Below are positions 1 to 9,609 of a stretch of DNA of 64,000 bases, piece after piece. The notes under the pieces are model-generated. The model saw only the letters and a program-made list of their open reading frames with translations. It searched no databases and had not been told where the DNA came from. Origin of the DNA: Pteria penguin (lineage: Eukaryota; Mollusca; Bivalvia; Pterioida; Pteriidae); the NCBI GenBank assembly GCA_035048485.1, contig CM068592.1:31866001-31930000 (forward strand), in the 5' to 3' direction. Both the position numbers and the translations under genes were made by a program. Within the stretch, counting starts at the first letter, position 1. Every line of letters starts with the position of its first letter.

Positions 1-200
1 GGTAGGTCTGATGTCATAACCATGTAGGTCTGGTTCATAACCAGGATGTCTGATACTATAACTTGTATGTCTGTAAACAGGTACATCAAGTGTAATAACC
101 AGGTATATCAGATGTTATATCCTGATATGTCTGATGTCATAGCCAGGTATGCTTGTTGTCATCATGAGGTATGTCTGATGTCAATACCAAGGTAGTTACT
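1..200. repeat. Degenerate short tandem repeat
   Basis: A loosely repeated unit of roughly 25-28 bp resembling ggtatgtctgatgtcataacc recurs about seven times with substitutions and small gaps. The copies are too diverged for a precise consensus by eye. It lies upstream of the GALNT exons, so probably in an intron of that gene. No coding signal is seen in 200-440. Confidence 0.6.
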
Positions 201-439
201 TAATGAAAAAAGCTTCTTAGGCAAGACTTGAATAATTTTCAACATAAGAGAATTAAATACATGTTGCTGTACATGTTTTACTATGATAGTACCAGGAGAA
301 AGAAATCTCAATATAATTCACTTTCTTCGACAGATAATGAAGTCATATGTACATGTACAATTGAATATGATAGAGTATTGCATTGCTATATTATACAGTA
401 TATATAATTTATAATATTGCAGAAGGCTTTTTTGGCTAA

Positions 440-1000
440 GTGAATAAAACTGCTGCAGTGGAAATTACTGTTTTATCTGGTGTTTATGTAGGCTTGGTTC
501 AGTCCTAGGTTTGGTCTGATATCTATGTAGGCTGGGTTCAGTCCCAGGTTTTGTCTGGTATCGATGTAGTCTAGGTTCAGTGCAAAGGTTTCGTCTTATA
601 TCTATGTAAGCTGTGTTCAGTCTCTGGCTTTGTCTGGTATTTTTGTAGGCTGGGTATTGTCACAGGTTTTATCTGGTATCTATTTAGGCTGGGTTCAATC
701 CAAGGTTTCGTCTGGTATCTATGTAGTCTAGGTTCTGTCCCAGGTTTTGTCTGGCATCTATGTAGGCTGAGTTTAGTCCCAGATTTTGTCTGGTATCTAT
801 TTAGGCTGAGTTTAGTCCCAGAGTTTGTCTGGTATCTATTTAGGCTGGGTTCAGTCCCAGCTTTCTTCTAGTATCTACGTAGGCTGGGTTCAGTCCCAGG
901 TTTTCTCTGGTATCTATACATGTGGAGTTCAGTCCCAGGTTTCATCTGGTATCCATTTAAGCTGGGTTCAGTTCTGGTTGGGTCCATGTAGGAAGTTTTA
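440..1000. repeat. 39-bp minisatellite in the GALNT intron
   Basis: About 14 copies of a 39-bp unit are present, built from blocks gtctggtatctatgtaggct and gggttcagtcccaggtttt. Because 39 is divisible by three, the last copies stay open as a 13-residue repeat (IYxGWVQSQ) from 825. This is a by-product of period and not evidence of a protein. It lies about 220 bp before a GALNT lectin exon and so sits in an intron on the coding strand. Confidence 0.8.
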
Positions 1001-1219
1001 TCTGTTAAGATTTGGTAATAATCTGTGGTTTCTCCGATTTCCTCTTTTATATATTTTTAAAATTACTCCTGATAAAATCAATGAGGGTGCCAGGTCGAGG
1101 GCCTTATTATTTGCCATCATTGAATTCATCAGCAGTAATTTCTATACTGACAGTCATCATAAAGGTGTCATAGTCTCTGTGTAGGAATGTACAATAACCA
1201 ACAATCATTTTATTTACAG

Positions 1220-1348
1220 TATTGGATGCTCAGTAAGAATGGTGAAATCAGGCGAGATGATGGTTGCCTTGACTATTCTGGAGGAGAGAATATCATAATA
1301 TATCCATGCCATGGCCAGAAGGGCAACCAGGAATGGTTTTACAAAGAG
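1220..1348 (+). CDS. GALNT penultimate coding exon (lectin repeat beta)
   Basis: The acceptor is tttatttacag at 1219 and the donor is AAAGAG|gtaatt at 1349. The exon is 129 nt, 43 codons, phase 0 at both ends. It starts YWMLSKNGEIRRDDGCLD and ends GNQEWFYKE. The upstream open frame from 1187 is intron sequence. Confidence 0.87.
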
Positions 1349-3798
1349 GTAATTGAAGTAACCCCTATATGTACACATAGAATATGCCAAGGTCTGAATC
1401 TTAGGAATCTTGGGCTATTAATTAGTACATGAATATTTTCTTAACATTTTAGCATTTATCATTTACTTACATCCAGTTGTCCACATCATAATCATCTATG
1501 GAATCCTAATGGGAATAAATAGGAATTCTATTAAGGCTTCGCCTCTCTGCTATTCTATCAGGGCCTCTATGCTATTCTATCAGGGCCTCTATGCTATTCT
1601 ATTAAAGGCTCTATGCTATTCTATCAGGGCCTGTATGCTATTCTATTAAAGGCTCTATGCTATTCTATCAGGGCCTGTATGCTATTCTATTAAAGGCTCC
1701 ATGCTATTCTATCAGGGCCTGTATGCTATTCTATTAAAGGCTCTATGCTATTCTATCAGGGCCTGTATGCTATTCTATTATAGGCTCTATGCTATTCTAT
1801 CAGGGCCTGTATGCTATTCTATTAAAGGCTCTATGCTATTCTATCAGGGCCTGTATGCTATTCTATTAAAGGCTCTATGCTATTCTATCAGGGCCTGTAT
1901 GCTATTCTATTAAAGGCTCCATGCTATTCTATCAGGGCCTGTATGCTATTCTATTAAAGGCTCTATGCTATTCTATCAGGGCCTGTATGCTATTCTATTA
2001 TAGGCTCTATGCTATTCTATCAGGGCCTGTATGCTATTCTATTAAAGGCTCTATGCTATTCTATCAGGGCCTGTATGCTATTCTATTAAAGGCTCTATGC
2101 TCTTCTATCAGGGCCTGTATGCTATTCTATTAAAGGCTCTATGCTATTCTATCAGGGCCTCTATGCTATTCTATTAAAGGCTCTCTGCTATTCTATCAGG
2201 GCCTCTATGCTATTCTATTAAAGGCTCTATGCTATTCTATCAGGGCCTCTATGCTATTCTATTAAAGGCTCTCTGCTATTCTATAAGGGCCTCTATGCTA
2301 TTCTATTAAAGGCTCTATGCTATTCTATCAGGACCCCTATGCTATTCTATTAAGGGCTCTATGCTATTCTATCATGGGTTCTATGCTATTCTATCAGGAC
2401 CTCTGTGCTATTCTATCAAAATCTCTATGCTATTCTATTAGAGGCTCTATGCTTTTTTTATCAGGGGCTCTATGCTATTCTATCAGGACCTCTATGCTGT
2501 TTTATCAGGACCTTTATGCTACTCTTTCAGGACCTCTGTGCTATTCTATAAGAGGTTCTATGCTATTCTAAGAAGGGCTCTATGCTATTCTTTCAGGACT
2601 TTTATGCTATTTCATCAGGACCTCTATGCTATTCTATCAGGACCCTATGCTATTCTATTAAGGGATCTTTGCTATTCTATCAGAGGTTCTATGCAGTTCT
2701 ATCAGGACCTCTGTGCAATTCTATCAGGACATTTATACTATCATATTAGAGGTTCTATGAGGGCCTCTATGCTATTCTATTAGGGCCTCTATGCTATTCC
2801 ATCAGGGACTCTATTATATTCTATCAGGGGCTCTATGCTATTTTAGCAGGACCTCTGTGCTATTTTATCAGGACCTTTATGCTATTCTATCAGGATCTCT
2901 GCTATTCTATTAGAGGCTCTATGCTATTCTATCAAGGCCTCATTGCTATTCTATCATGGCCTCTCTGCTATTCATTTTCAGGACCTGTATGCTATTCTTT
3001 CAGGACCTGTATGCTATTTTTTCAAGGCCTCCTTGCTTTTTTATCAAGGCCTCCTTGCTTTTCTATCAGGGCCACTATGCTATCCTTTCAGGGCCACCTT
3101 GCTATTCTATCAGGGCCTCCTTGCTATTCTATCAGGGACTCTATGCTGTAGCCTCTCACCTCAGTGACATCTGGATTAGAATCATGCACTGCCAAAAAAC
3201 TGGTTACAGAAACCTGCATGAAACCTTGCGGAAACATGAAGTGGGGCTGGTAGGAAGGTGGTCCGGTATATTTGGTGGGGTTAGTGGTTATCTTTCGGTA
3301 CTGTGGTTTCTTTTGTTAATGAAAACAGGATGCTATAATATAAACCCTTAAATGTTAACTGCAGGACTGACGTTTTAGGGGATGAAATCATCATTGATGC
3401 AAAATGATAATATTATGACATAATCAATATTATTTTATGTCAAAAATGTTTTTGGAATCATTTTTTTCCCCCAAAATGCCACTCGGGCAGGTAACATGGA
3501 AGAGTCTATTTGTGAGATAATCCTGATGTGACATTTAAGAATAGAATATATTGATTGGATTTCCTTTTCATTTTAAGTCTGTGGTGTCTTATGAATTATT
3601 CAACCAGTCAGATGCAAGATGTGCTAAAATAACATTATACTTTTTATATTAAAGGACAATACAGTTTTCCATGCAAATACCCAGAAGTGTATGGAAGTGT
3701 CCATAGATGGTCAGAAATTGACGATGAAGTCCTGTACAGGGATTGACCGACAACTGTGGACATGGAAGAGAAAAGCACCTAGTGTAAAGAACCATTAA
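1220..3798 (+). CDS. Polypeptide N-acetylgalactosaminyltransferase, last two exons (C-terminal lectin domain)
   Basis: This is the 3' end of a Golgi GalNAc-transferase that starts mucin-type O-glycosylation of Ser/Thr. Two exons join in phase 0 (1220-1348 and 3655-3798, 90 codons plus stop). They encode the second and third repeats of the C-terminal ricin-B (beta-trefoil) lectin domain: GEIRRDDGCLD, a CHG cysteine and GNQEWFY, then the KCME cysteine, KSC and DRQLWTW. These CLD/QxW repeats are the family signature. The catalytic domain and first lectin repeat lie upstream of the window. The 2.3-kb intron is mostly a 22-bp minisatellite. The protein ends 12 residues after the last QxW-type motif, normal for the family. 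Which paralogue it is cannot be told. The gene is convergent with the peroxidase gene that ends at 9549. Confidence 0.85.
1530..3150. repeat. 22-bp minisatellite with 44- and 220-bp higher-order structure
   Basis: About 73 copies of a 22-bp unit are present. Through 1570-2330 two variants alternate, ctatgctattctatcagggc + ct and ctatgctattctattaaagg + ct, giving a 44-bp dimer. Blocks 1701-1913 and 1921-2133 are near identical at an offset of 220 bp (ten units). From 2340 to 3150 the units become more diverged (caggacctctatgctattct). It fills most of the last GALNT intron. The open frames across it, rich in MLFYQ/LCYSI, are products of the repeat. Confidence 0.93.
3655..3798 (+). CDS. GALNT terminal coding exon (lectin repeat gamma and stop)
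   Basis: The acceptor is ttttatattaaag at 3654. The exon opens GAC AAT ACA in phase 0, matching the phase-0 donor at 1348. It encodes DNTVFHANTQKCMEV, then KLTMKSC and DRQLWTW, and ends VKNH with TAA at 3796-3798. The acceptor cag at about 3671 would give a 2-nt phase mismatch, so the upstream one is preferred. Confidence 0.85.
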   Translation, partial: DNTVFHANTQKCMEVSIDGQKLTMKSCTGIDRQLWTWKRKAPSVKNH

Positions 3799-4930
3799 AG
3801 AAAAACCACAACTAGAATTAGATATCACATTTTGCAGCAAAAGAAATCTTCCATTCATGCTGGAATAATTCATGAAGACTTTTGATTACATTTATTACAA
3901 AATGACCACTTTGGACATCAAAGTGACACTTGGGGACCAGAGTTTTTTTTTCTCTTACCGTGAAGAGAGAGGAACTAATTTAAAGAAGTTTAGCTCAATA
4001 CGCATTGGAGTTAGTCTGTGTACTCTATATCATAGCATAATTTCAGAAAAACAGAGTAATCCATTATATGAATATCACAGTTCTAGAGTATTTCCTTAAT
4101 CCACACTGTTAGTAAGAGTACACATATTTATGTCAATCTTTTCAAAAGTTTGAAAAAAGGAAAACAAACTTATTTTAATAGATGTTTTTTCAAGTTTATT
4201 TGAGAGTAATCTGTGTTCATTCAGATTGTGAATTACGTATTGACAAATTGTGTATAAATAGAAATAATGCCTTGAATGTAAAGGGTTTTTTTTATCATTA
4301 AAGGCGTTTCTTTGAATGCGATTAAAATTGTAATTGTCATTATGTCTCTGTGATCTATTATTGAGAGTAGATATATCACATTTTATGGCTTTATAGATTT
4401 ATTTTGAGTTAGCCAGTACTTATAGTTTATATTTAGCTCACATTCCTTCCTGTTGAATATCACTGTTGAAGTATTTTTCTATGCAAATCAGTATTTTTGT
4501 ATATATAATTGTCGTTTAATTACAATGCTGACACAAACTGTGATGGGTGTCTGAGAAAGATGTTCCTGTTTTTCTTTTCTCCTTCATTATTTTTTTCTTG
4601 CTCAGATTTTCCATGTTGTGGAAGATCATACTCTGTGAGAGAAGATACTTCTCACAGAGATATTTGTATTCAAAAGAAAGTTTTGAGTAATTTGTGTAAT
4701 GTAATTATCATTACGATATTATCATATTATTAATTATTGTTATTAATATTGTATGATAATGATTAATAGGATGACAAATGTAACAAATTTCAACATAAAT
4801 GCTAGACAGATTTAAATCAGTATTGGGTCTTTTATTTTATGATTTGTAAATGCAAGTTATCTTTCTTCTAATAGGATGTTTTGCCTCGGTTGTTTTCTCA
4901 GTGGAAGCTTTAATAAATTTGCTTTTAAAT
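3799..4930 (+). other. Probable GALNT 3' UTR
   Basis: AT-rich non-coding sequence follows the GALNT stop. The first canonical AATAAA on this strand after the stop is at 4912-4917. Where transcription ends is not visible from sequence, and the UTR could be longer. Short open frames here show no recognisable protein. Confidence 0.4.
4912..4917 (+). terminator. Candidate polyadenylation signal AATAAA for GALNT
   Basis: An AATAAA hexamer lies 1.1 kb after the GALNT stop in T-rich sequence. It is plausible but not unique in DNA this AT-rich. Confidence 0.3.
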
Positions 4931-7739
4931 CAGAAATTATGCCTTATGATAAAGAATGAGCAGTAACTTTCCTTTTTCAAAAAGATGTAATTTTTGTTGC
5001 CTTTAATGTAATATAAAGACATTTATGTTGCTAGATGTACTTTACGCTTAAAGATTTTTTGACTGCTGTGACCCCACCCCTCCATTTTTTCCCCTGTGAC
5101 ATTTTATTAAAATGTATGTATTTTTGTATTGTCAGCATAATCGTAAACTGTTTATGATACATACAATATCATGTAATTATCCCATTTCATGACATCATTT
5201 ATTGCATATAGGACAGTCATGTTCGATTGGTTACAGATGGGGACAGCTGTTTTAAGTAAGACTGCTTTATTAAGTTTACTTACCTATAGATCATAAAGCT
5301 GAGGAATTTTATTAATTGACATATGTTTGATCTGGTGTCTTTTCTCAAGAACTTCCTTAATATAGGTGTGGTAAATATATATATGTATAGCATGTGCAAT
5401 TCTTATAAATGCATAGAATATTACTTAAAGAATCAAGAACGCAACATATATGAAACTGCAAAAATCAAAAATGGTGCTGTTTATGTTTTACAATATTTCA
5501 TCTGCATTGTGTCAAGATATTGTAATCTACAAGTCTGTAGTTATTTTTCATGATTTCCCATCTTTTTGGATTTTGTTCAGTATGCAGCTACAAAAATCAT
5601 TTCAAAGTATTTGCTTTTCTAAACAATCATGTTCAAATGACCTCATGGAATGAAATGCCGAGATCTTGAAATCCAACTCTGTGCTATTATATTTTACTCC
5701 CTTGACACATTTGTCATCATTTGCCATTTTACTGTCATAACTTACAAAAATGAGGTTTTTAGCGATCATCATGTTGAAATGCTTTTATTGGGGTTTTATG
5801 AGTCATTGTGGTATTTGCTTTTATTTCCCCCACTACAATTCCACTTGACATGGGCGACACTTCTTTCATGTTTTCTGTTATGGTATTTGATAACTGTTCC
5901 AACTGTAAGGTTTGTAAAATGTCTAGAATCCAACTCAAGTTACTACATTTTAAAGTTTTGATTATTCTTTCTTCTATGCTGAGGTATAATCAGAAAGATG
6001 CTGATAATAGAATTAGACCTTAAAGAAAAAAAAAACAACAAAGGAATCAAAGCAAAAACTTATTTACATTTTGTTTTTATCTCTCTCTATTTTTTTCTTT
6101 TTTTTTTTTTGTTTTATTAAAGTTTTGCTTTGTTGCCTGTGAAGCGAAGAAAGGCTTTTATGCATTTCTTTGTATTTTGTTGTAGGAACTGAATACAATT
6201 TTGCCTTGAATGTGGTTGTTTATGACCATATATGTTATCCTGCATGTGCTTCATTATCAGCTGAATCAAATTTCTTTATTAAACATATAATTATATTTTG
6301 TTCAAAAACATTTACAGGAGTATTATTAGTTTTGAATGAAGTTACATTTGAGATATTGTGGAAGATGTTCAAACACTATACTTGTTCTTAACCAAGGGCT
6401 AATTTATAACAAAATTTGATTATTTTTTTTACAAAAACCTAACGTTACATTCATGCTACCCTAGCATGTGGCCTGTGTGACGGCACTGTTGGTACGAAAA
6501 GCAAACAAAAAGACATATGGTCAGTAAAAGACATATGGTCAGTAAAAGAATGGTGGGCTCCTTAGTTACATTTCCAAAGTAAATCTGAAAATTTTGTTCA
6601 CTTTATAATATCATTTTAATATAATGTTAGGATTACACATAATTATGGACACATGTATGGATCCATTACAGGTACATACTAAGTGACTCGCATACGAGAA
6701 TATTATTTTGCTGATAAATTAGAAAAATCTATCAGATTACATTATATCTGTGTTATAGTCATTTTAATGTTTTAAGCTGACTCCATTCCAGTATGAAGAC
6801 GATCATCTTTATGTATGTTGTATTATGTCGTACAGTTTGCATCTATATAGTATTAACTGTCAGAGAATTATCTTACAAGCCATATCATATTGTTATAATA
6901 TATTCTGTTTGTTTTTTGTAGATTTTATGCTAATATTATAGCTATATTGGGTAACATGGCGGGCTCCTGTATACTTAATAATCATTATAATCTCTTAATT
7001 AATTATCAACTGCATTGTCTTTCTCGTTATCCAGAGTCTTGGTAATCAAAAAGGGTACCATGGTTCTGGTGGTTGATATATCTGGAGTCCTGGTAGCCAC
7101 ACAGGGTACCACAACTCTGGTAATCGAGACATCTCAGTAACCATAATGGATGCTGTGACACACGTGATAGACGATATTCCATTGTGTGTGTAAAATTGTT
7201 GAAGAATGAATGTGGAATGACTGTCGACCTCAACATTTCTGTTCTAGTATTAAAGGTGACAAATTTTTGAAACTGAATAATTGTCGCATTTAATGTAGGA
7301 ATTTTGACTATTTTTGATTGATACCCATTACTGTAGTATGACTAGATGGTCAGGTTTGTAGCAGAGGTCGATGAATGCTGATATTGATATAATAGTGGGG
7401 AGAAAGTTTATGATTATAATTGATTATTGACATAATTACTGTGCCTTAATAAATGAAAAAGGTTTCTTATCCATTGTGTTTGTTTTTGCTTAACTCACCT
7501 GAATTGAGGAATTATGCCTGCTTATGTGATGGAAGTTTTCATGTTGGCTTTCATCAAGAACAGACTGAGGACCAACTGCTTATGTTTTTCACCAGTAGTA
7601 GAATTTTATTTTCTATATCTTTAGAAGGAGTGATTTCTAATTATGCTGTTTATACTAACTTACAGTGCATGTACTAATATATTTATGCAAATAGAAAATT
7701 AATCTAGCAATAAAAAGAAAATGACTCGTTTTTTCAACT
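4931..7739. other. AT-rich intergenic DNA, no gene seen
   Basis: No exon pairs, RNA genes or mobile-element proteins are recognised. A few degenerate repeats of about 48 bp around gggtaccatggttctggt lie at 7030-7150. A short direct duplication (agtaaaagacatatggtc) is at about 6518-6548. Poly-T tracts at 6090-6110 are simple sequence. Confidence 0.5.
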
Positions 7740-8065
7740 CCAGTCTTTAGATGGGACGTATTATGGTATGGAGATGTCCATCTGTCCGTCCATTATGGCA
7801 CGCAATAACTTAGTTTGCGTCAAAGGCTTTTCGTGATATATTTGCCTGATGTTCAGACTATGGAAAGGAAGCCGCCTTTCGATTTTCAGATTCATCCGAG
7901 TTGAGTCTGTGGAGATATGGGACTAAGATCATTATCTTTTTAACATTGTAGCATAGCATGACTTCTTATAGCACGAAATAACTTTAGTTTATGTCAAAGA
8001 ATTTTCATTTTTACCTGATGCTAAGATTATGGAGAGGAAGCCACCTTTTATTTCTTTTGTATCCT
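7740..8065. repeat. Two diverged copies of a ~190-bp repeat
   Basis: The segment with gcacgcaataacttagtttg, then cctgatgttcagactatgga and gaagccgcct recurs as gcacgaaataactttagttt, cctgatgctaagattatgga and gaagccacct. The first copy begins just after tctgtccgtccat, a string also found beside the 10.3-kb repeats. Confidence 0.6.
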
Positions 8066-8279
8066 TACATTTTTGACGTAGAAGAAAAAAAGGGAAGTTA
8101 AATTCTTCTCTTGGTTGTTACTTCTTGCTGCCTTTATGGATTTTAATAATATTACACAGTGTTGCCCGGGGCCAAAGCATGTGTTATCTTGAGTTCTGAA
8201 TAATTGGGAGTGGGGGCTTTACACTTTAAAATGTTTTCCTGTCAATTTAAGCTACAGGTGTACTATGCCATGCCAGGCG

Positions 8280-9015
8280 TTGCTTTTGTTATACCCTGGA
8301 ATCACCCTGTCTGTCTGTCTGTCAAGAAAACTTTAACCTTGGCCATAACTTTTGAACTAAAAGAGATGGGGCCTTCATACTACACATGTGTATTCCTTGT
8401 GGCAAGACCTTTCTGTTGGTACCAACATTTCTGACCCCTTGACCTTTACCTTGATGTTTGACCTACTTTTGGAAAACTTTAACCTTGGCCATAACTTTTG
8501 AACCAAATGAGATGTGGTCATCATGCTACACGTGTATTCCTTGTGGCAAGACCTTTCTGTCGGTACCAAAATTTTTGACCCTGTGACCTTGATCTTGACG
8601 TTTAACATAAATTTGAAAAACTTTAATCTTATATATAATGTTTGAAACAAAAGCGTTGGGGACCTTATACTACACATGTGTATTCCTTGTGATTTTGTAC
8701 CCTTAATGTTTGACACACTATCGAAAAACCAAGAGAGATTGGGCCTTCATACTACACATGTGTATTCCTTATGGCAAGACCCGTCAATCGGGGTACCAAA
8801 ATTTTTTACCCCGAGACCTTGACTTTGACATTTAACCTGCTTTTGAAAAACTTAAACTTTAGCCATAATTCTTGAACCAAAAGAAATGGGGGGTGGGTGG
8901 GGGGGGGTGTTAACGTTCATACTACACGTGTATTCCTGGTGGCAAGACCTGTCTGTCGGTACTAAAGTTTTTGACCTCGTGACTTCTACCTTGGTGTTTG
9001 CACTACTTCGAAATT
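8280..9015. repeat. ~143-bp diverged tandem repeat, about five copies
   Basis: The unit contains aactttaaccttggccataa, cttttgaaccaaaagagatg, catactacacatgtgtattc, cttgtggcaagacctttctg, tcggtaccaaaatttttgac and ccttgaccttgatgtttgac, in that order. Copies start near 8325, 8470, 8613, 8720 and 8850. The - strand open frames at 8375-8716 and 8852-9052 only translate this repeat (KVxGSKxLVPTxRSCHKEYTC) and are not taken as a gene. It lies just beyond the 3' end of peroxidase 1. Confidence 0.75.
8886..8908 (+). other. G-run, quadruplex-prone
   Basis: A gggggtgggtggggggggg run interrupts one copy of the 143-bp repeat. It has four G-tracts of at least three G separated by single T bases, enough in principle for a G-quadruplex. 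It is isolated in AT-rich DNA. Confidence 0.5.
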
Positions 9016-9389
9016 TGTTGCCGCGGGTAATTAGTTTAATCAGAGAAAACATTTTTAAGTAACTGAGCTATGATGTATCAAGATGATTTGTCTGCCCCCG
9101 ATAAGAACATTAACACTTTCTGCATATCATGGTGAGGTACATAAAATGACTGCCGCTTCACTGGCCGCATTGCGTCATGGTCAGTTTGACTTCACAATTA
9201 AGAGAAGAAAATTGAATGTACAACCATTTCACAACGTTAATACCACACCCTTTCCAGCTCTGTGGACTACTGTAACGGCAGATAACTCCCTTTGTTAGGA
9301 TGACCCATACCGTCCTTGTAATCAATGTTAAAACTTCTGCTTTTTCAGTTTTAAGAATTGCAGTTGCAATTTAACTTAATGATGCAATA

Positions 9390-9548
9390 CCTAACTTAAC
9401 TCTCCCTCATATTAATCATTTTCCATCGGTTGTTTACGTCGCATGGCTTGTTGGATTTTCAACAACCATAAAAGCCCTTCTAAATGTGTTAACCGTGAAT
9501 AATTAAACAAACCAATGCATTATTATAATATTGTAACAAATTTTATTT
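9390..9548 (-). other. 3' flank of peroxidase 1, shared with peroxidase 2
   Basis: Strings such as catattaatcattttccatc, aatgtgttaacc and attaaacaaaccaa recur in the same order at about 58080-58247 beyond peroxidase 2. The duplication therefore includes the 3' flank. On the gene strand AATAAA (9542-9547) follows the stop after one base; it is too close to be a sure poly(A) signal. Confidence 0.6.
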
Positions 9549-9609
9549 TCATTCCCTCCACAAATCGATATTCAAATCCTCCAATTCTTGACAGGATACC
9601 AAGTCGTTC
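9549..9609 (-). CDS. Peroxidase 1 exon 15 (C-terminus and stop)
   Basis: The acceptor is tttcag at 9610 and the exon has 61 nt. One base completes a Val codon, then [19 protein letters not shown] and TGA. The Cys and the IDLWRE ending match the family C-terminus. Paralogue 2 reads QKLKD and extends by Gln-Lys. Confidence 0.9.

Noticed and set aside
825..1184. 119-codon + strand frame of 13-residue repeats
   Set aside because: It arises because the 39-bp minisatellite period is divisible by three; it lies in an intron and has no start context or splice partners.
1701..3351. Several overlapping frames rich in MLFYQ, LCYSI and AILSGP
   Set aside because: All translate the 22-bp minisatellite; similar products appear in several frames, which real proteins would not show.
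8375..9052. - strand frames with KVKVKGSEMLVPTERSCHKEY repeats
   Set aside because: These follow the 143-bp DNA repeat; frames break at unit boundaries and no splice sites support them.
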